64,000 nucleotides of DNA from the NCBI RefSeq assembly GCF_000143765.1, contig NZ_GL379772.1, positions 357,093 through 421,092 of the forward strand, given 5' to 3'. Below, one piece after another: positions 44,076 to 53,869 of the stretch. The notes beneath the pieces were generated by a model. It saw only the letters and a program-made list of their open reading frames with translations, was not told the DNA's origin and searched no databases. The stretch comes from Sphingobacterium spiritivorum ATCC 33861 (GTDB taxonomy: Bacteria > Bacteroidota > Bacteroidia > Sphingobacteriales > Sphingobacteriaceae). A program made the position numbers and the translations under genes. The stretch's first letter is position 1, and every line of letters starts with the position of its first letter.

Positions 44076-45815
44076 ATGGCAAAAACATCCATAGCATTTC
44101 AAGTATCCTTTTCTGAACCTCAGGCGCATTATGCCGATATCAAAATGTCTGTCTCAAACTTTAATCAGGATTACATTGATGTAAAGATGCCTGTATGGAC
44201 ACCCGGATCTTATCTGATACGTGAATATGCTAAAAATCTGGAGTCTTTTTGTGCTTCAGATACAGATGATAAGCCTTTAACATTTGAAAAACTGTCTAAA
44301 AATACATGGCGGATATTTGCCGGCAAAAAGGATATCCATGTATACTACAGGGTGTATTGTTTTGAAGTATCCGTAAGAACAAACTTTGTAGATGACACAC
44401 ATGCATTTATAGTACCTGCAGCTACGTTTTTCTATATTGACGGCCATCTGGATCATGATTCTGAAGTCACATTAATTCCTTATCTGAACTGGGATAAAAT
44501 TTCGACCGGATTAGCGGCTGTCCCTGATAAGACAAATACTTATTATGCGCCGGATTTTGATATTCTGTTTGATAGTCCGATAGAAATAGGAAATCAGGAT
44601 ATCTGGTACTTTGAAGCAGCTGATATCCCGCACGAATTTGCGATGGTCGGCGGTGGCAATTATGACAAAGAGCGCTTATCGCAGGATCTTAAGCTTATCA
44701 TCGAAGAAGAGACGCGTATCTGGGGAACCAATCCTAATGATCGTTATGTCTTTATCACACACAATTATTACTCAGGTGGCGGAGGTCTGGAACATCTCAA
44801 TTCTACCGTTTTGGGGGCTACACGTAATGGTTATAATCAGGAAACAATCTATAAAAATTTTCTAAGTCTCGCCGCACACGAATACTTTCACCTGTGGAAT
44901 GTCAAAAGACTGCGTCCAAAAGCTCTCGGTCCATTTGATTATGAAGCAGAGAATTATACTACTGGTCTCTGGATTATGGAAGGATTTACAGCTTACTATG
45001 ATAATCATATCATTCGCAGATGCGGATTTACTTCAGAGGACGAGTATTTACAACTGCTGGCAGCTGAATTCAATACCGTCTATAATCGTCCAGGCTATGA
45101 ATTGCAATCTGTAGGAATGTCCAGTTTTGACACCTGGATCAAACAATACCGCCCTGACGAAAACAGTATTAATACCTCCATCTCGTATTATAACAAAGGT
45201 GCGATGCTGGCCTGCGCTCTTGATATCAGTATTATAGCGCACAGCAATGGAAAACAGAGCCTGGATGACGTCATCAGAGCAGCATATCAGCGGTTTTATG
45301 TAGAAAAAGGAAGAGGTTTTGAAGAAGAGGAATTCAGAACACTAACTAAAGAAGTAACAGGTCAGAAATTTCAGGAAATATTCGAGGCCGTATATGCTCA
45401 TGAAGAACTGGACTACAACCGCTATTTCAATCTTGTAGGTTACGAAATGCTGGATACGCTGGCAGACACACAGACCCATAGTCTGGGTATCGTGCTCAGT
45501 AAAAACGATCAACGCGTCATGATCACTCATGTGGAACGCGGCAGCACAGGTTGGGCCGGAGGATTAAGCGTAAAGGATGAACTTATCGCAATCAATGGCG
45601 TGAGACTCGATCCTGCAGGGCGCGAACTCGAATATGCACTCAACTCCGGTAATGCGGGAGATACATTAACTATTCTCGTTGCACGCGATGGTCTGATGCG
45701 GGAATTAGAGATTATGATAGGGATCAGTAACAAAAAATCACTTAAAATATCCCCTCTGCCTGCAGCAACAGCAGCACAGAAACAACTGGCTCAGTATTGG
45801 CTGAATAGCAGATAA
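44076..45815 (+). CDS. M61 family aminopeptidase with PDZ domain
   Basis: A 579-residue metallopeptidase of the M61 (glycyl aminopeptidase) family. An N-terminal beta-sandwich domain (about 1-180) contains WTPGSYLIREYAK. The catalytic domain has HEYFH at residues 268-272 and Glu302 in MEGFTAYY as zinc ligands, with GGGGLEHLNS before them. A C-terminal PDZ domain spans about 470-560 (HVERGSTGWAGGLSVKDELIAINGV). No signal peptide is visible, so it is probably cytoplasmic. Monocistronic, ending in a bidirectional terminator. Confidence 0.94.
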   Translation: MAKTSIAFQVSFSEPQAHYADIKMSVSNFNQDYIDVKMPVWTPGSYLIREYAKNLESFCASDTDDKPLTFEKLSKNTWRIFAGKKDIHVYYRVYCFEVSVRTNFVDDTHAFIVPAATFFYIDGHLDHDSEVTLIPYLNWDKISTGLAAVPDKTNTYYAPDFDILFDSPIEIGNQDIWYFEAADIPHEFAMVGGGNYDKERLSQDLKLIIEEETRIWGTNPNDRYVFITHNYYSGGGGLEHLNSTVLGATRNGYNQETIYKNFLSLAAHEYFHLWNVKRLRPKALGPFDYEAENYTTGLWIMEGFTAYYDNHIIRRCGFTSEDEYLQLLAAEFNTVYNRPGYELQSVGMSSFDTWIKQYRPDENSINTSISYYNKGAMLACALDISIIAHSNGKQSLDDVIRAAYQRFYVEKGRGFEEEEFRTLTKEVTGQKFQEIFEAVYAHEELDYNRYFNLVGYEMLDTLADTQTHSLGIVLSKNDQRVMITHVERGSTGWAGGLSVKDELIAINGVRLDPAGRELEYALNSGNAGDTLTILVARDGLMRELEIMIGISNKKSLKISPLPAATAAQKQLAQYWLNSR

Positions 45816-45852
45816 CAAAAAAGACCTTGAATGATCAAGGTCTTTTTTGTTA
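45815..45852. terminator. Bidirectional terminator with a perfect 16-bp stem
   Basis: AACAAAAAAGACCTTG pairs with CAAGGTCTTTTTTGTT between the convergent M61 and outer-membrane protein genes. Confidence 0.85.
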
Positions 45853-45854
45853 GA

Positions 45855-46358
45855 TTAAAATTTATACCGGATAGAAAAACCGATCGGGTCAATCAACTTA
45901 AGGCTACTGCTTTGAATAAAATCAAGATAAGGCTTGACATCCAGAGAAATAGAAACCGGAGCATTCGGAATGCTGTATTCTATACCGACAATACCATCCA
46001 CACTGATAATAGCTTCAGAAGATCTGCTGAAACGATTTCCGTTTCCATCTGTATACGGCTTACGTGTATATCCTCCCACACTTCCCCCAAATCCGTAGTA
46101 CCAGGTAAAATCTCCGGTCAAAGGTTTGTGAAACTCATATAAACCTACCACTCTGAATCTTCTTGAAGTAGAATTACTCTGAATACTGACAATTCCTTCG
46201 ATGGCCCGATCTTCACGCATAGTGTATCTGTAGGTAATACCCTGAGCAGAACCAAATCGTCCGCCTATGGCATGATCACTGGTCAATTGAGCTTTGGCAT
46301 CTATAGCAAACAACGTTAGTATGCCGATAATAAGAGCGGATAAGTATACTTTTTTCAT
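45855..46358 (-). CDS. Small outer-membrane beta-barrel protein
   Basis: A 167-residue exported protein with a Sec signal peptide (residues 1-23, cut near DAKAQ). The mature part consists of alternating short strands (RFRVVGLYEFHKPL, FTWYYGFGGSVGGYTR) with polar and aromatic residues, and ends with RYKF, a barrel-type C-terminus with final Phe. This fits a small eight-stranded barrel of the porin-family type seen in Bacteroidota. No more specific function can be given. It is divergent from the acyl-CoA synthetase gene and convergent with M61. Confidence 0.78.
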   Translation of the reverse strand: MKKVYLSALIIGILTLFAIDAKAQLTSDHAIGGRFGSAQGITYRYTMREDRAIEGIVSIQSNSTSRRFRVVGLYEFHKPLTGDFTWYYGFGGSVGGYTRKPYTDGNGNRFSRSSEAIISVDGIVGIEYSIPNAPVSISLDVKPYLDFIQSSSLKLIDPIGFSIRYKF

Positions 46359-46426
46359 TTAAAAAAATTTATAAATATTAATGTCAAATGTAACATGATT
46401 TTAACGGTTTAAAAAGATATTTGGTA

Positions 46427-46434
46427 TATATTTG
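46427..46434 (+). promoter_or_regulatory. -7 element (TATATTTG) upstream of the acyl-CoA synthetase gene
   Basis: An exact TAnnTTTG match, 89 bases before the ATG at 46524. The -33 element is not clear. Confidence 0.4.
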
Positions 46435-46523
46435 ACAAGCTTTTGATACAAATAAACCCTGAAAATGATTATATTGGTATCAGTAAACATGCTATCCTAT
46501 TATAAACCCGTTAAATTGTAACT

Positions 46524-48299
46524 ATGAACACATTAACACGAGTATTCGATTTTATCACACGTTATAAAGAAGAATTTAGCAAGCCTGTAATGGTTGCCGG
46601 AAAAAGGGAAGGCAAGTGGAAGACATATTCAACCGACGAATTTATTGAGATCATCGATAATATAAGTAAGGCTATGCTGGCCAGAGGGGTGAAAAAAGGA
46701 GATCGCATAGCGCTGATGTCCGGCAATCGTCCGGAATGGAACTTTGTAGATTTCGCAGCCAATCAGATAGGGGCAGCTATTGTACCTTTATACCCTACGC
46801 TTTCCAGTCAGGACTTAACCTATATAATAGCAGATGCTGAAGTCCGTTCTATTTTTGTAAGCAATGCGGAGCTGACAGCTAAAGTCAAAACAGCGCTGAA
46901 AGAGAATAATCTGGAAATTAACCTGTTTACATTCGAAAAAATAGATGACCTGCCGACACTGGATGATGTGATCGCATTCGGAAAAGAGCAGGATATCGAC
47001 CTGAAGCCCTATAAGGATGCGGTATCTGAAGACGATCTGCTGACGCTTATCTATACTTCAGGAACGACTGGGAAACCAAAGGGGGTATTGCTGACGCATA
47101 AAAACGTCATGAGTAATGTCAATGCCTCAAATCACCTCCTGAAGACAGAATACAATAAGGCATTAAGTTTCCTTCCGCTCTGCCATATTTTTGAACGTAT
47201 GGTTGTTTATCTGTATTTCTCCCGTGGTGTTCAGATATATTATGCAGAAAATCTGGACAATATCGTGGCAGATATCAATGAAGTAAAGCCAATGGCATTT
47301 ACGACGGTACCACGTGTACTGGAAAAAGTGTATGACAAGATTGTAGAAAAAGGTAAGGCGCTTACTGGAATCAAAAAAGCTTTATTCTTCTGGGCATTGG
47401 AACTTGGCCATAAATATCAGGAACCTGAAAAAAACGGAGCCTTTTACAATTTTAAACTGGGTATTGCCCGCAAGCTGATCTTCTCCAAATGGAAAGAAGC
47501 ATTGGGCGGCGAGATCAAGCTAATTGTATCTGGAGGAGCAGCCTTACAGGAGCGTCTGGCCCGTGTGTTCTGGGCTGCCGGCATACAAGTACTGGAAGGT
47601 TACGGACTGACCGAGACTTCACCGGTTATTGCGGTCAACACCTGGCAACCTAATGGAGTTCGTTTCGGTACAGTCGGAAAAGTATTAAGTAATCTGGATG
47701 TGAAAATCGGTCAGGATGGAGAGATATTAGTGAAAGGCCCCAGTATTACTGCCGGATATTATAAAAATCAGGAGGCTACTAAAGAAGCTATTGATGAAGA
47801 AGGATATTTTCACACCGGAGACATAGGCGAATTATCTAAGGATGGCTTCCTGAAAATCACCGATCGTAAGAAGGAGATGTTCAAAACTGCAGGTGGTAAA
47901 TATGTTGCGCCACAGGTATTGGAAAACAAATTCATGGAATCTACGTTAATTGGACAGGTAATGGTGCTTGGAGAAAACCGTAAATTCCCGTCAGCATTGA
48001 TTGTTCCGGCATTTGAAGAGCTGGAAAAATGGTGTAAACACAAAGGCATAGCCTATACCTCCAAAGATGAAATCATCAAAGATCCTAAAGTCATCGAGAA
48101 ATATCAAAGTGAAATAGATCGGTTAAATGCGGGATTCGGACATTGGGAGCAGGTTAAAAAATTCAAATTGCTGAATAAAGAATGGAGTATTGACAGCGGC
48201 GAACTCACACCAAAACTAAGTTTAAAACGTAAAATTATTCTTCAGAAATTCGAAGATACCATCAATGGTATTTATGAAGAAACAGGAAGTAAAAGTTAA
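46524..48299 (+). CDS. Long-chain acyl-CoA synthetase (AMP-binding)
   Basis: A 591-residue adenylate-forming enzyme that activates fatty acids to acyl-CoA. YTSGTTGKPKGVLLTHKNV (about residues 176-194) is the ATP-binding P-loop motif. GYGLTETSPV (about 365-374) is the AMP-binding motif, and DRKKEMFKTAGGKYVAPQ (about 447-464) holds the FACS-type signature and the hinge to the C-terminal domain. It is longer than the classical E. coli FadD and closer to the bacterial FadD15/eukaryotic ACSL type. The YihY gene starts six bases after the stop, so the two form an operon. Confidence 0.94.
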   Translation: MNTLTRVFDFITRYKEEFSKPVMVAGKREGKWKTYSTDEFIEIIDNISKAMLARGVKKGDRIALMSGNRPEWNFVDFAANQIGAAIVPLYPTLSSQDLTYIIADAEVRSIFVSNAELTAKVKTALKENNLEINLFTFEKIDDLPTLDDVIAFGKEQDIDLKPYKDAVSEDDLLTLIYTSGTTGKPKGVLLTHKNVMSNVNASNHLLKTEYNKALSFLPLCHIFERMVVYLYFSRGVQIYYAENLDNIVADINEVKPMAFTTVPRVLEKVYDKIVEKGKALTGIKKALFFWALELGHKYQEPEKNGAFYNFKLGIARKLIFSKWKEALGGEIKLIVSGGAALQERLARVFWAAGIQVLEGYGLTETSPVIAVNTWQPNGVRFGTVGKVLSNLDVKIGQDGEILVKGPSITAGYYKNQEATKEAIDEEGYFHTGDIGELSKDGFLKITDRKKEMFKTAGGKYVAPQVLENKFMESTLIGQVMVLGENRKFPSALIVPAFEELEKWCKHKGIAYTSKDEIIKDPKVIEKYQSEIDRLNAGFGHWEQVKKFKLLNKEWSIDSGELTPKLSLKRKIILQKFEDTINGIYEETGSKS

Positions 48300-48305
48300 C
48301 AGTTT

Positions 48306-49316
48306 ATGTCAAAGATTCCGTTTCAGGCCAGAGTAAAAGACTTTGGAGGACTCATGATGAATGTCATCAATGGTTTTCTGGATGACAAATGTATGAAAAT
48401 GAGTGCCTCACTGGCCTATTACACTGTATTCTCCATAGGTCCGCTTATCATCATCATTATCTGGTGTATTGGATTTTTCTATGGTACACAGTTAGACGGT
48501 CCCACGGGTGCACGTGATGAAGTGTTTAAGGAATTTTCAGAACTCTTTGGAAAAGATGTAGCTGTACAGGTACAGTCAACAATCCAAAAGATCAGCTTTG
48601 AAAACAGATCTAACATTGGAATTATTGTCGGAATCGTCACACTAATCATTACCTCAACAACCATTTTTGTAGATATACAGGATTCTATAAATACAATATG
48701 GAAAGTGAAAGCCAAAGCAAAAAAAGGCTGGCTCAAACTGATTATCAACAGGCTGATATCTTTTTCCATGGTATTGGGTCTGGGATTTCTACTGATTGCC
48801 TCCTTAATGATCAACGGGATTATCGTAGCACTGACCAATTACTTTGGTCAGTATTTTGAAAATATAAGCCTGCCTATGCTCGACTGGATTAATACCGGAA
48901 TTACATTTACGGTTATTACGGCTTTATTCGGTTTTATATTTTCGTTCCTACCGGATGCCAAAGTCAGGTTCAGAGATATATTAGGAGGAGCTATATTTAC
49001 CGCCTTATTATTTATGTTTGGAAGATACGCTATCTCTTTGTACATCACCCAATCCGCGACAGCAAGTGCATATGGAGCCGCAGGATCTATTATCGTATTA
49101 TTGGGTTGGGTGTATTACTCCTCAGCGATTTTATACTTCGGAGCAGAGTTTACTAAAGAAATTGCTATTCGTTACGGTAAAGGAATTCGTCCGACCTCAT
49201 TTGCAGTTCTTGTCAAACAGACAGAACTGGAAATAGATGTAGAAACCGGACAACGTAAAATTTCCAAAAGTACTCCTGAAGTACCTATGAATGTATCCGA
49301 AATTGAAAAAGATTAA
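48306..49316 (+). CDS. YihY/BrkB family inner-membrane protein
   Basis: A 336-residue polytopic membrane protein with about six helices. SASLAYYTVFSIGPLIIIII (about residues 33-52) and YGAAGSIIVLLGWVYYSSAI near residue 255 are the family signatures. A cytoplasmic tail of about 50 charged residues ends the protein. The old label ribonuclease BN is not supported for this family; members are of unknown function, possibly envelope-related. Cotranscription with an acyl-CoA synthetase suggests a lipid context, which is inference. Confidence 0.9.
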   Translation: MSKIPFQARVKDFGGLMMNVINGFLDDKCMKMSASLAYYTVFSIGPLIIIIIWCIGFFYGTQLDGPTGARDEVFKEFSELFGKDVAVQVQSTIQKISFENRSNIGIIVGIVTLIITSTTIFVDIQDSINTIWKVKAKAKKGWLKLIINRLISFSMVLGLGFLLIASLMINGIIVALTNYFGQYFENISLPMLDWINTGITFTVITALFGFIFSFLPDAKVRFRDILGGAIFTALLFMFGRYAISLYITQSATASAYGAAGSIIVLLGWVYYSSAILYFGAEFTKEIAIRYGKGIRPTSFAVLVKQTELEIDVETGQRKISKSTPEVPMNVSEIEKD

Positions 49317-49328
49317 ATCAGACTCTTT

Positions 49329-49356
49329 CTTAAATCTGTTTATTTACAGATTTAAG
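49329..49356. repeat. Inverted repeat between terminator and yihY stop
   Basis: CTTAAATCTGT and ACAGATTTAAG are perfect complements across a TTATTT loop. It may be a second hairpin in the tail of the yihY transcript. Confidence 0.5.
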
Positions 49357-49362
49357 GGAATA

Positions 49363-49406
49363 TAAAAAAAACGAGGGCTTCTAAATCCGAAGCCCTCGTT
49401 TTTTTA
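49363..49406. terminator. Bidirectional terminator
   Basis: AAAAACGAGGGCTT pairs with AAGCCCTCGTTTTT between the convergent YihY and surface-protein genes. Confidence 0.88.
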
Positions 49407-49420
49407 TATTACGGTCTGCA

Positions 49421-52144
49421 TTATTTGACTTGATATATCAATACTTTTCGCCCTACATTACCTGTTTTATCCATTCCTTCGACAACGACTTTATAATTAC
49501 CATTGCCATCTGCATTGTAATATTCCAGTTCGATTTCACCTGCTTCGGTTACATTTACATTCGGATTCCAGTAAATTGTCGTACGAAGATCATTCGTAGC
49601 TTTACGTTGTGGCGTATCATACTTAGGGAGATAAAACTGTCTTTCTTTAATATACCCCAGCGGATACATATCAATAACATTTGTTTTTGGCAACATGCTC
49701 TCAATCTGTGCAAGGGACATCCGAGGTTGTTTCTTCTCTTTCTTCGTATATATAGAAACAACACCATTATTTTGATACATTCTGCTCACTGTACCTAACT
49801 CATCCCGAAGAAAGATCTCGATCCCTTCGATATCAGGAACATTGATCGAATTAAGACTGGCTTCATCTATAGGCATACCATTTAAGAAAAACTGTACCGG
49901 GATACGTCCTCCGGCATTGTAGTCCCTGCTTACATAATACTTCAACGTTTGGGTGTCGAACGTGATACCTGTCAATACAGTGGTCAGACATTGGGTAAGA
50001 ATATTACATCCTGAAAGTCTGGATGGTTCGATTCTGTGCTCAGGCATTGATAATCCGGACAAAGACGGAAAATCTTTACTTGATACTACTTTTTTCACCA
50101 CTCCGGTTACCGCGACTTCATCCAATAATATAGAAGTACGGTATTCCTTGCGACTGTTATCCAGATATGGCGCAATTGAACGATCTATATTGTCAATCCT
50201 GTTACTTTCGTAGGGATTGTTCTTATCAATACCCGGAAAATAGGATTGATCCATATTGATAACCAGACTTCTGTAATTTTCATTGCTTCTGGCATTTACC
50301 GTCACTTTTGAAGAATCCGGGAATACAACATTCTCAAATTTGAATTTACCGTTTACATCTGTGTAAGCATCCTTGCTGACTCCTGCTGCCGGGATTTTTA
50401 AAAGTAATCCTGCATTCTGAACAGTTCTACCCGTATTCATACGCAGCACTCCGGAAATAGTAATTCCTTGTTCAGGAAGGAAATTAACTGCAGGCAATTT
50501 ATCTGCTAAGATATCTGTGTAAGAGAACCTTCTGAACCCTTGTGTCATTAACAATGCATCCAGAGCCTGTAATCTGTTTGCTACCTTATCATCAAAATAA
50601 TAGTTTGGTTTCTCTACATAACCTTTGATATCCGAGGTAAGCAGAAAATTACTCACAATAGAGAGGTCTTCCTGATCATCATATGGTACTTTCGTTTCGT
50701 CTACGACAGCGACTGAATAGCTACCCGGAAATTTTTGACCATTATTATCAATCGCCAGTTTCAGTTTGACCAGATCTTTGGGTTTGTAGGCTTGCTTATC
50801 AGCTGTTACTTTTATGTCCAGTAATTTATCAGATTGAATATAGATCAATCGTTCACTGATTGGAGTACCATCCGGCTTCATGAGTGTGATCTGAGCAATC
50901 CCATTTGGAAAACGGTTTTTTGGTATGGTAAGTAAAAATGATGGATTTTTCAGTGTAGCCTGTGCCGCATAACACAACTGTCCATTGGATACAGCCAGAA
51001 TATAGTAGGGTTGATTCTGGACTTTTTGAAAGTAGGTATCGTTGGTCACGATTCCCATTTGAATAGTGGTATCTGCTTCCTTATGGAATACCAGATTGAC
51101 AGATTCGGTTTTTACATCCGGAAGTGTATAGGTACGTTCCTGCCCGTTTTCAAATTTTACACTCGCTTTATACTTCTCGCCTGCAATAGGCAGCATGGAG
51201 AAGACCCCCATTCCCAAGCCCAGATCTTTAAATTCTGCTATAGTAGTATTCTTTGAATCTACAATCCGGCCTGTTACTTTCTGTCCTTTTCCATCCGAAC
51301 CAACAGCTTTAAATCCTACATTCTTTGCTAATCCTTCAATCAAATCTCCACCTTCCGGAAAAAATTGCACATCCACATCCCAAACTGCATTTTTAAGCAA
51401 AAAATTTCCCACTAAAGGGGGTTGACCTTTCTCTCCATCGACCTTCACCGTCAGCTCTCCGCTTTGAAGTATTTCACGATCCTTGGCAGAAATATTCATT
51501 GTGATGCGTCCCATGTCATCGGTTTCACCTTTTCCTTTACTGATGGTTTCCCATCCCGATATAGCTTCCCAATTAACCTTGGATCGACTTAATATCTTAC
51601 CTGTCTTATCTTTAAACTGAACAGTTGCCTGTGTTTTGGTACCGTTGTCATTTGGTTTGAATTCAATATTGGTAATGACCTTATTATTAATAGCATCTCC
51701 TATAGGTATAATCTTATTAAAGAAATACACAGGGTCAAAATTGGCCATCCACTTGGTATAAGCTCTGAAACGGTAATTGTCTTTGACCATAAATTGAGGA
51801 TCCAACACAAAATATCCGTTACCTACACCTTCTTTCAATGGAATTTTAAAAGTCTGAATAAGTGAATCCCGGCTATTCAACACCTCAACATAAGTGATCT
51901 TCGAAGGATCGTATTCAAACAGATTCCTGTTTAGATAAGTTTTAAACCAAAGCGTATCTCCTACAGCATAATACGGTTTATCAAAGTGTACATGAACTTT
52001 CTCGATCGGATAGACCTGAAAAAGCTTTTGTGCTTTTTCTACAACAGTATTAATCGGAATAGTCGGTTTATCTTGTGCCAGAGATTTAGCCTGAAAGGCA
52101 AATGTGGCAATTAGTAATGCAATAAGAAATTTTAATGACTTCAT
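49421..52144 (-). CDS. Large exported MG2/TonB-plug-domain protein
   Basis: A 907-residue exported protein. The start is at 52144 (MKSLKFLIALLIATFAFQAK), which gives a clean signal peptide; an ATG at 52201 would put 19 charged residues before it. Residues about 28-130 resemble an alpha-2-macroglobulin MG2-type domain (VHVHFDKPYYAVGDTLWFKTYL). Several immunoglobulin-like domains follow, then a carboxypeptidase-regulatory segment near 610 (ISGVLRMNTGRTVQNAGLLL) and a TonB-plug-like part near 680-840 (VPDIEGIEIFLRDELG). No barrel follows the plug, so it is not a full receptor. The family is common in Bacteroidota and unnamed; a surface or periplasmic role is likely. Confidence 0.78.
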   Translation of the reverse strand: MKSLKFLIALLIATFAFQAKSLAQDKPTIPINTVVEKAQKLFQVYPIEKVHVHFDKPYYAVGDTLWFKTYLNRNLFEYDPSKITYVEVLNSRDSLIQTFKIPLKEGVGNGYFVLDPQFMVKDNYRFRAYTKWMANFDPVYFFNKIIPIGDAINNKVITNIEFKPNDNGTKTQATVQFKDKTGKILSRSKVNWEAISGWETISKGKGETDDMGRITMNISAKDREILQSGELTVKVDGEKGQPPLVGNFLLKNAVWDVDVQFFPEGGDLIEGLAKNVGFKAVGSDGKGQKVTGRIVDSKNTTIAEFKDLGLGMGVFSMLPIAGEKYKASVKFENGQERTYTLPDVKTESVNLVFHKEADTTIQMGIVTNDTYFQKVQNQPYYILAVSNGQLCYAAQATLKNPSFLLTIPKNRFPNGIAQITLMKPDGTPISERLIYIQSDKLLDIKVTADKQAYKPKDLVKLKLAIDNNGQKFPGSYSVAVVDETKVPYDDQEDLSIVSNFLLTSDIKGYVEKPNYYFDDKVANRLQALDALLMTQGFRRFSYTDILADKLPAVNFLPEQGITISGVLRMNTGRTVQNAGLLLKIPAAGVSKDAYTDVNGKFKFENVVFPDSSKVTVNARSNENYRSLVINMDQSYFPGIDKNNPYESNRIDNIDRSIAPYLDNSRKEYRTSILLDEVAVTGVVKKVVSSKDFPSLSGLSMPEHRIEPSRLSGCNILTQCLTTVLTGITFDTQTLKYYVSRDYNAGGRIPVQFFLNGMPIDEASLNSINVPDIEGIEIFLRDELGTVSRMYQNNGVVSIYTKKEKKQPRMSLAQIESMLPKTNVIDMYPLGYIKERQFYLPKYDTPQRKATNDLRTTIYWNPNVNVTEAGEIELEYYNADGNGNYKVVVEGMDKTGNVGRKVLIYQVK

Positions 52145-52226
52145 GTATAGCGTCGTATTTTTCAGAATGCTAAATATATCCATTTTTAGCGAGACAAGCA
52201 TAGAAACCCCCGAAATTTAACATTCC

Positions 52227-53720
52227 TTAAAGCAATGGAGCCAGTAACCGGCAAAGCGAATCCACTCCTTTTTTCCATTTGGAACGATTTTTCCAGATCT
52301 TCAATGTGAGCAAGTCCGAATCGGCTTTATCCAATTCAAATTGATTTTCCAGATTAACACATAGTTGCAAATCACTTATGATAGCAGAAATCTCAAAATT
52401 GATATAGAAACTACGTATATCCAGATTAGTAGTCCCTATAAAGGCGACTTTACCGTCAATACACAATGTCTTGGCATGGATAAAACCTTTATTATACAGA
52501 TACACTTTGACTCCTCTGTTTAAGAGAGACTTGAGAAAAGAAAAACTGGCATGCTGCACAAAATACGAATCCGATTTGGCTGGCATCATTAATTCAACTT
52601 CAACTCCTGAAGCAGCAGCGACCTGCAAAGCGGTAGACAGCTCATCACTGGGAATATAATAGGGAGTACAAAGCTGCACTCTGTTCTTAGCCTCACTGAT
52701 AGCCAGTAAGATTGCTTCCATATTAAATGGTCCCACTGATCCCGGATCACTGGATGTGAAAGCCACTGCAGCCTGTTCGGGAAACTGAAAAGGTTTGCTG
52801 CATAAATATTCACGGGTAATCATAAAAGGATCGCCGTCAGTCTGGTTCCAGGACATCCAAAAATTTACCTGTAACATATTTACAGCTTCACCTTCGATCA
52901 TGACAGAAGTATCTCTCCAGAAAACGGCATCAGATTGTCCCGGATAATTGATATAGCGATCCGAAATATTAATTCCCCCGACAAAACCAATATGTCCGTC
53001 TATCACTGCTATCTTACGGTGATTACGATAATTGGAATTGGCCAGAGAGGTAAAAGTCACAGGCAGAAAGGGTTGAAATTCTATTTTGCTCTTTTTACTT
53101 GCAACCAGATATTTGACTAAGTCGGGCGATCCGAAACTATCTACGATCAAACGTACTTTGATCCCTTCGGCTGCTTTTTCTTCCAATGCATTTAAGACTT
53201 CCAGTCCTATGCTATCCAGTTCAAAAATGTAATATTCTACATGAATTGCATGCTTCGCTTCCCGGATTGCTTTCAGAAAAGCAGGAAATTTCTCCTCACC
53301 ATTCGTCAGCAGAGTGACCCGGTTACGCAGTGAGGGAGAAGATAGCCGCTCATTCTTGAGAAAAGTAAATACACGGTGCGCAGAGCCTATCCACTCTTCG
53401 ATCGTTTCCAGATCGCGTTCCATCTCGGGCTCCAGTTTATTCCATTCCCGTTCCAGCAGCTCAGCCTGTTGCTGGCTCATGCGCTGAAATTTACGGATCT
53501 TCTGAAATTTCTGTCCAAACAGATAATATAGAATAAGCCCGATAACGGGAAGAAAAACGATTACCATTACCCATGATACAGTCTTGCTGGGATTTCGGTT
53601 TTCAATAAGAATAGTAGAAATAACACCAATGTATAAGATTGAGAGTGGTATCCAGTACCATTGTACTAAAAACTCCCATACCATATTGACATGATGTGAT
53701 TCGATAGCAAGCACTTCCAT
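52227..53720 (-). CDS. cls: Cardiolipin synthase
   Basis: A 497-residue phospholipase-D-type enzyme that condenses two phosphatidylglycerols into cardiolipin. Two N-terminal membrane helices (about residues 10-72) are followed by two HKD motifs: NYRNHRKIAVIDG (about 230-242) and FIHAKTLCIDGKVAFIGTTN (about 412-431). VEYYIFELDSIG near 160 is also conserved. Length is typical of ClsA-type proteins. It is monocistronic, separated by about 150 bases from the cbb3 operon end. Confidence 0.95.
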   Translation of the reverse strand: MEVLAIESHHVNMVWEFLVQWYWIPLSILYIGVISTILIENRNPSKTVSWVMVIVFLPVIGLILYYLFGQKFQKIRKFQRMSQQQAELLEREWNKLEPEMERDLETIEEWIGSAHRVFTFLKNERLSSPSLRNRVTLLTNGEEKFPAFLKAIREAKHAIHVEYYIFELDSIGLEVLNALEEKAAEGIKVRLIVDSFGSPDLVKYLVASKKSKIEFQPFLPVTFTSLANSNYRNHRKIAVIDGHIGFVGGINISDRYINYPGQSDAVFWRDTSVMIEGEAVNMLQVNFWMSWNQTDGDPFMITREYLCSKPFQFPEQAAVAFTSSDPGSVGPFNMEAILLAISEAKNRVQLCTPYYIPSDELSTALQVAAASGVEVELMMPAKSDSYFVQHASFSFLKSLLNRGVKVYLYNKGFIHAKTLCIDGKVAFIGTTNLDIRSFYINFEISAIISDLQLCVNLENQFELDKADSDLLTLKIWKNRSKWKKGVDSLCRLLAPLL

Positions 53721-53869
53721 AGCATTTTCATTGCTCTGATTATAATAACAGCTGTTATATACACAGCAATCAGAAGAAAAATCTTTTATTTAAAGCGACC
53801 TCCAAACGGGTCTGGAATAAATTTAGGCTATTTTATCAGGATTAAGAAAAATAAAAGAAGAGAATACGG

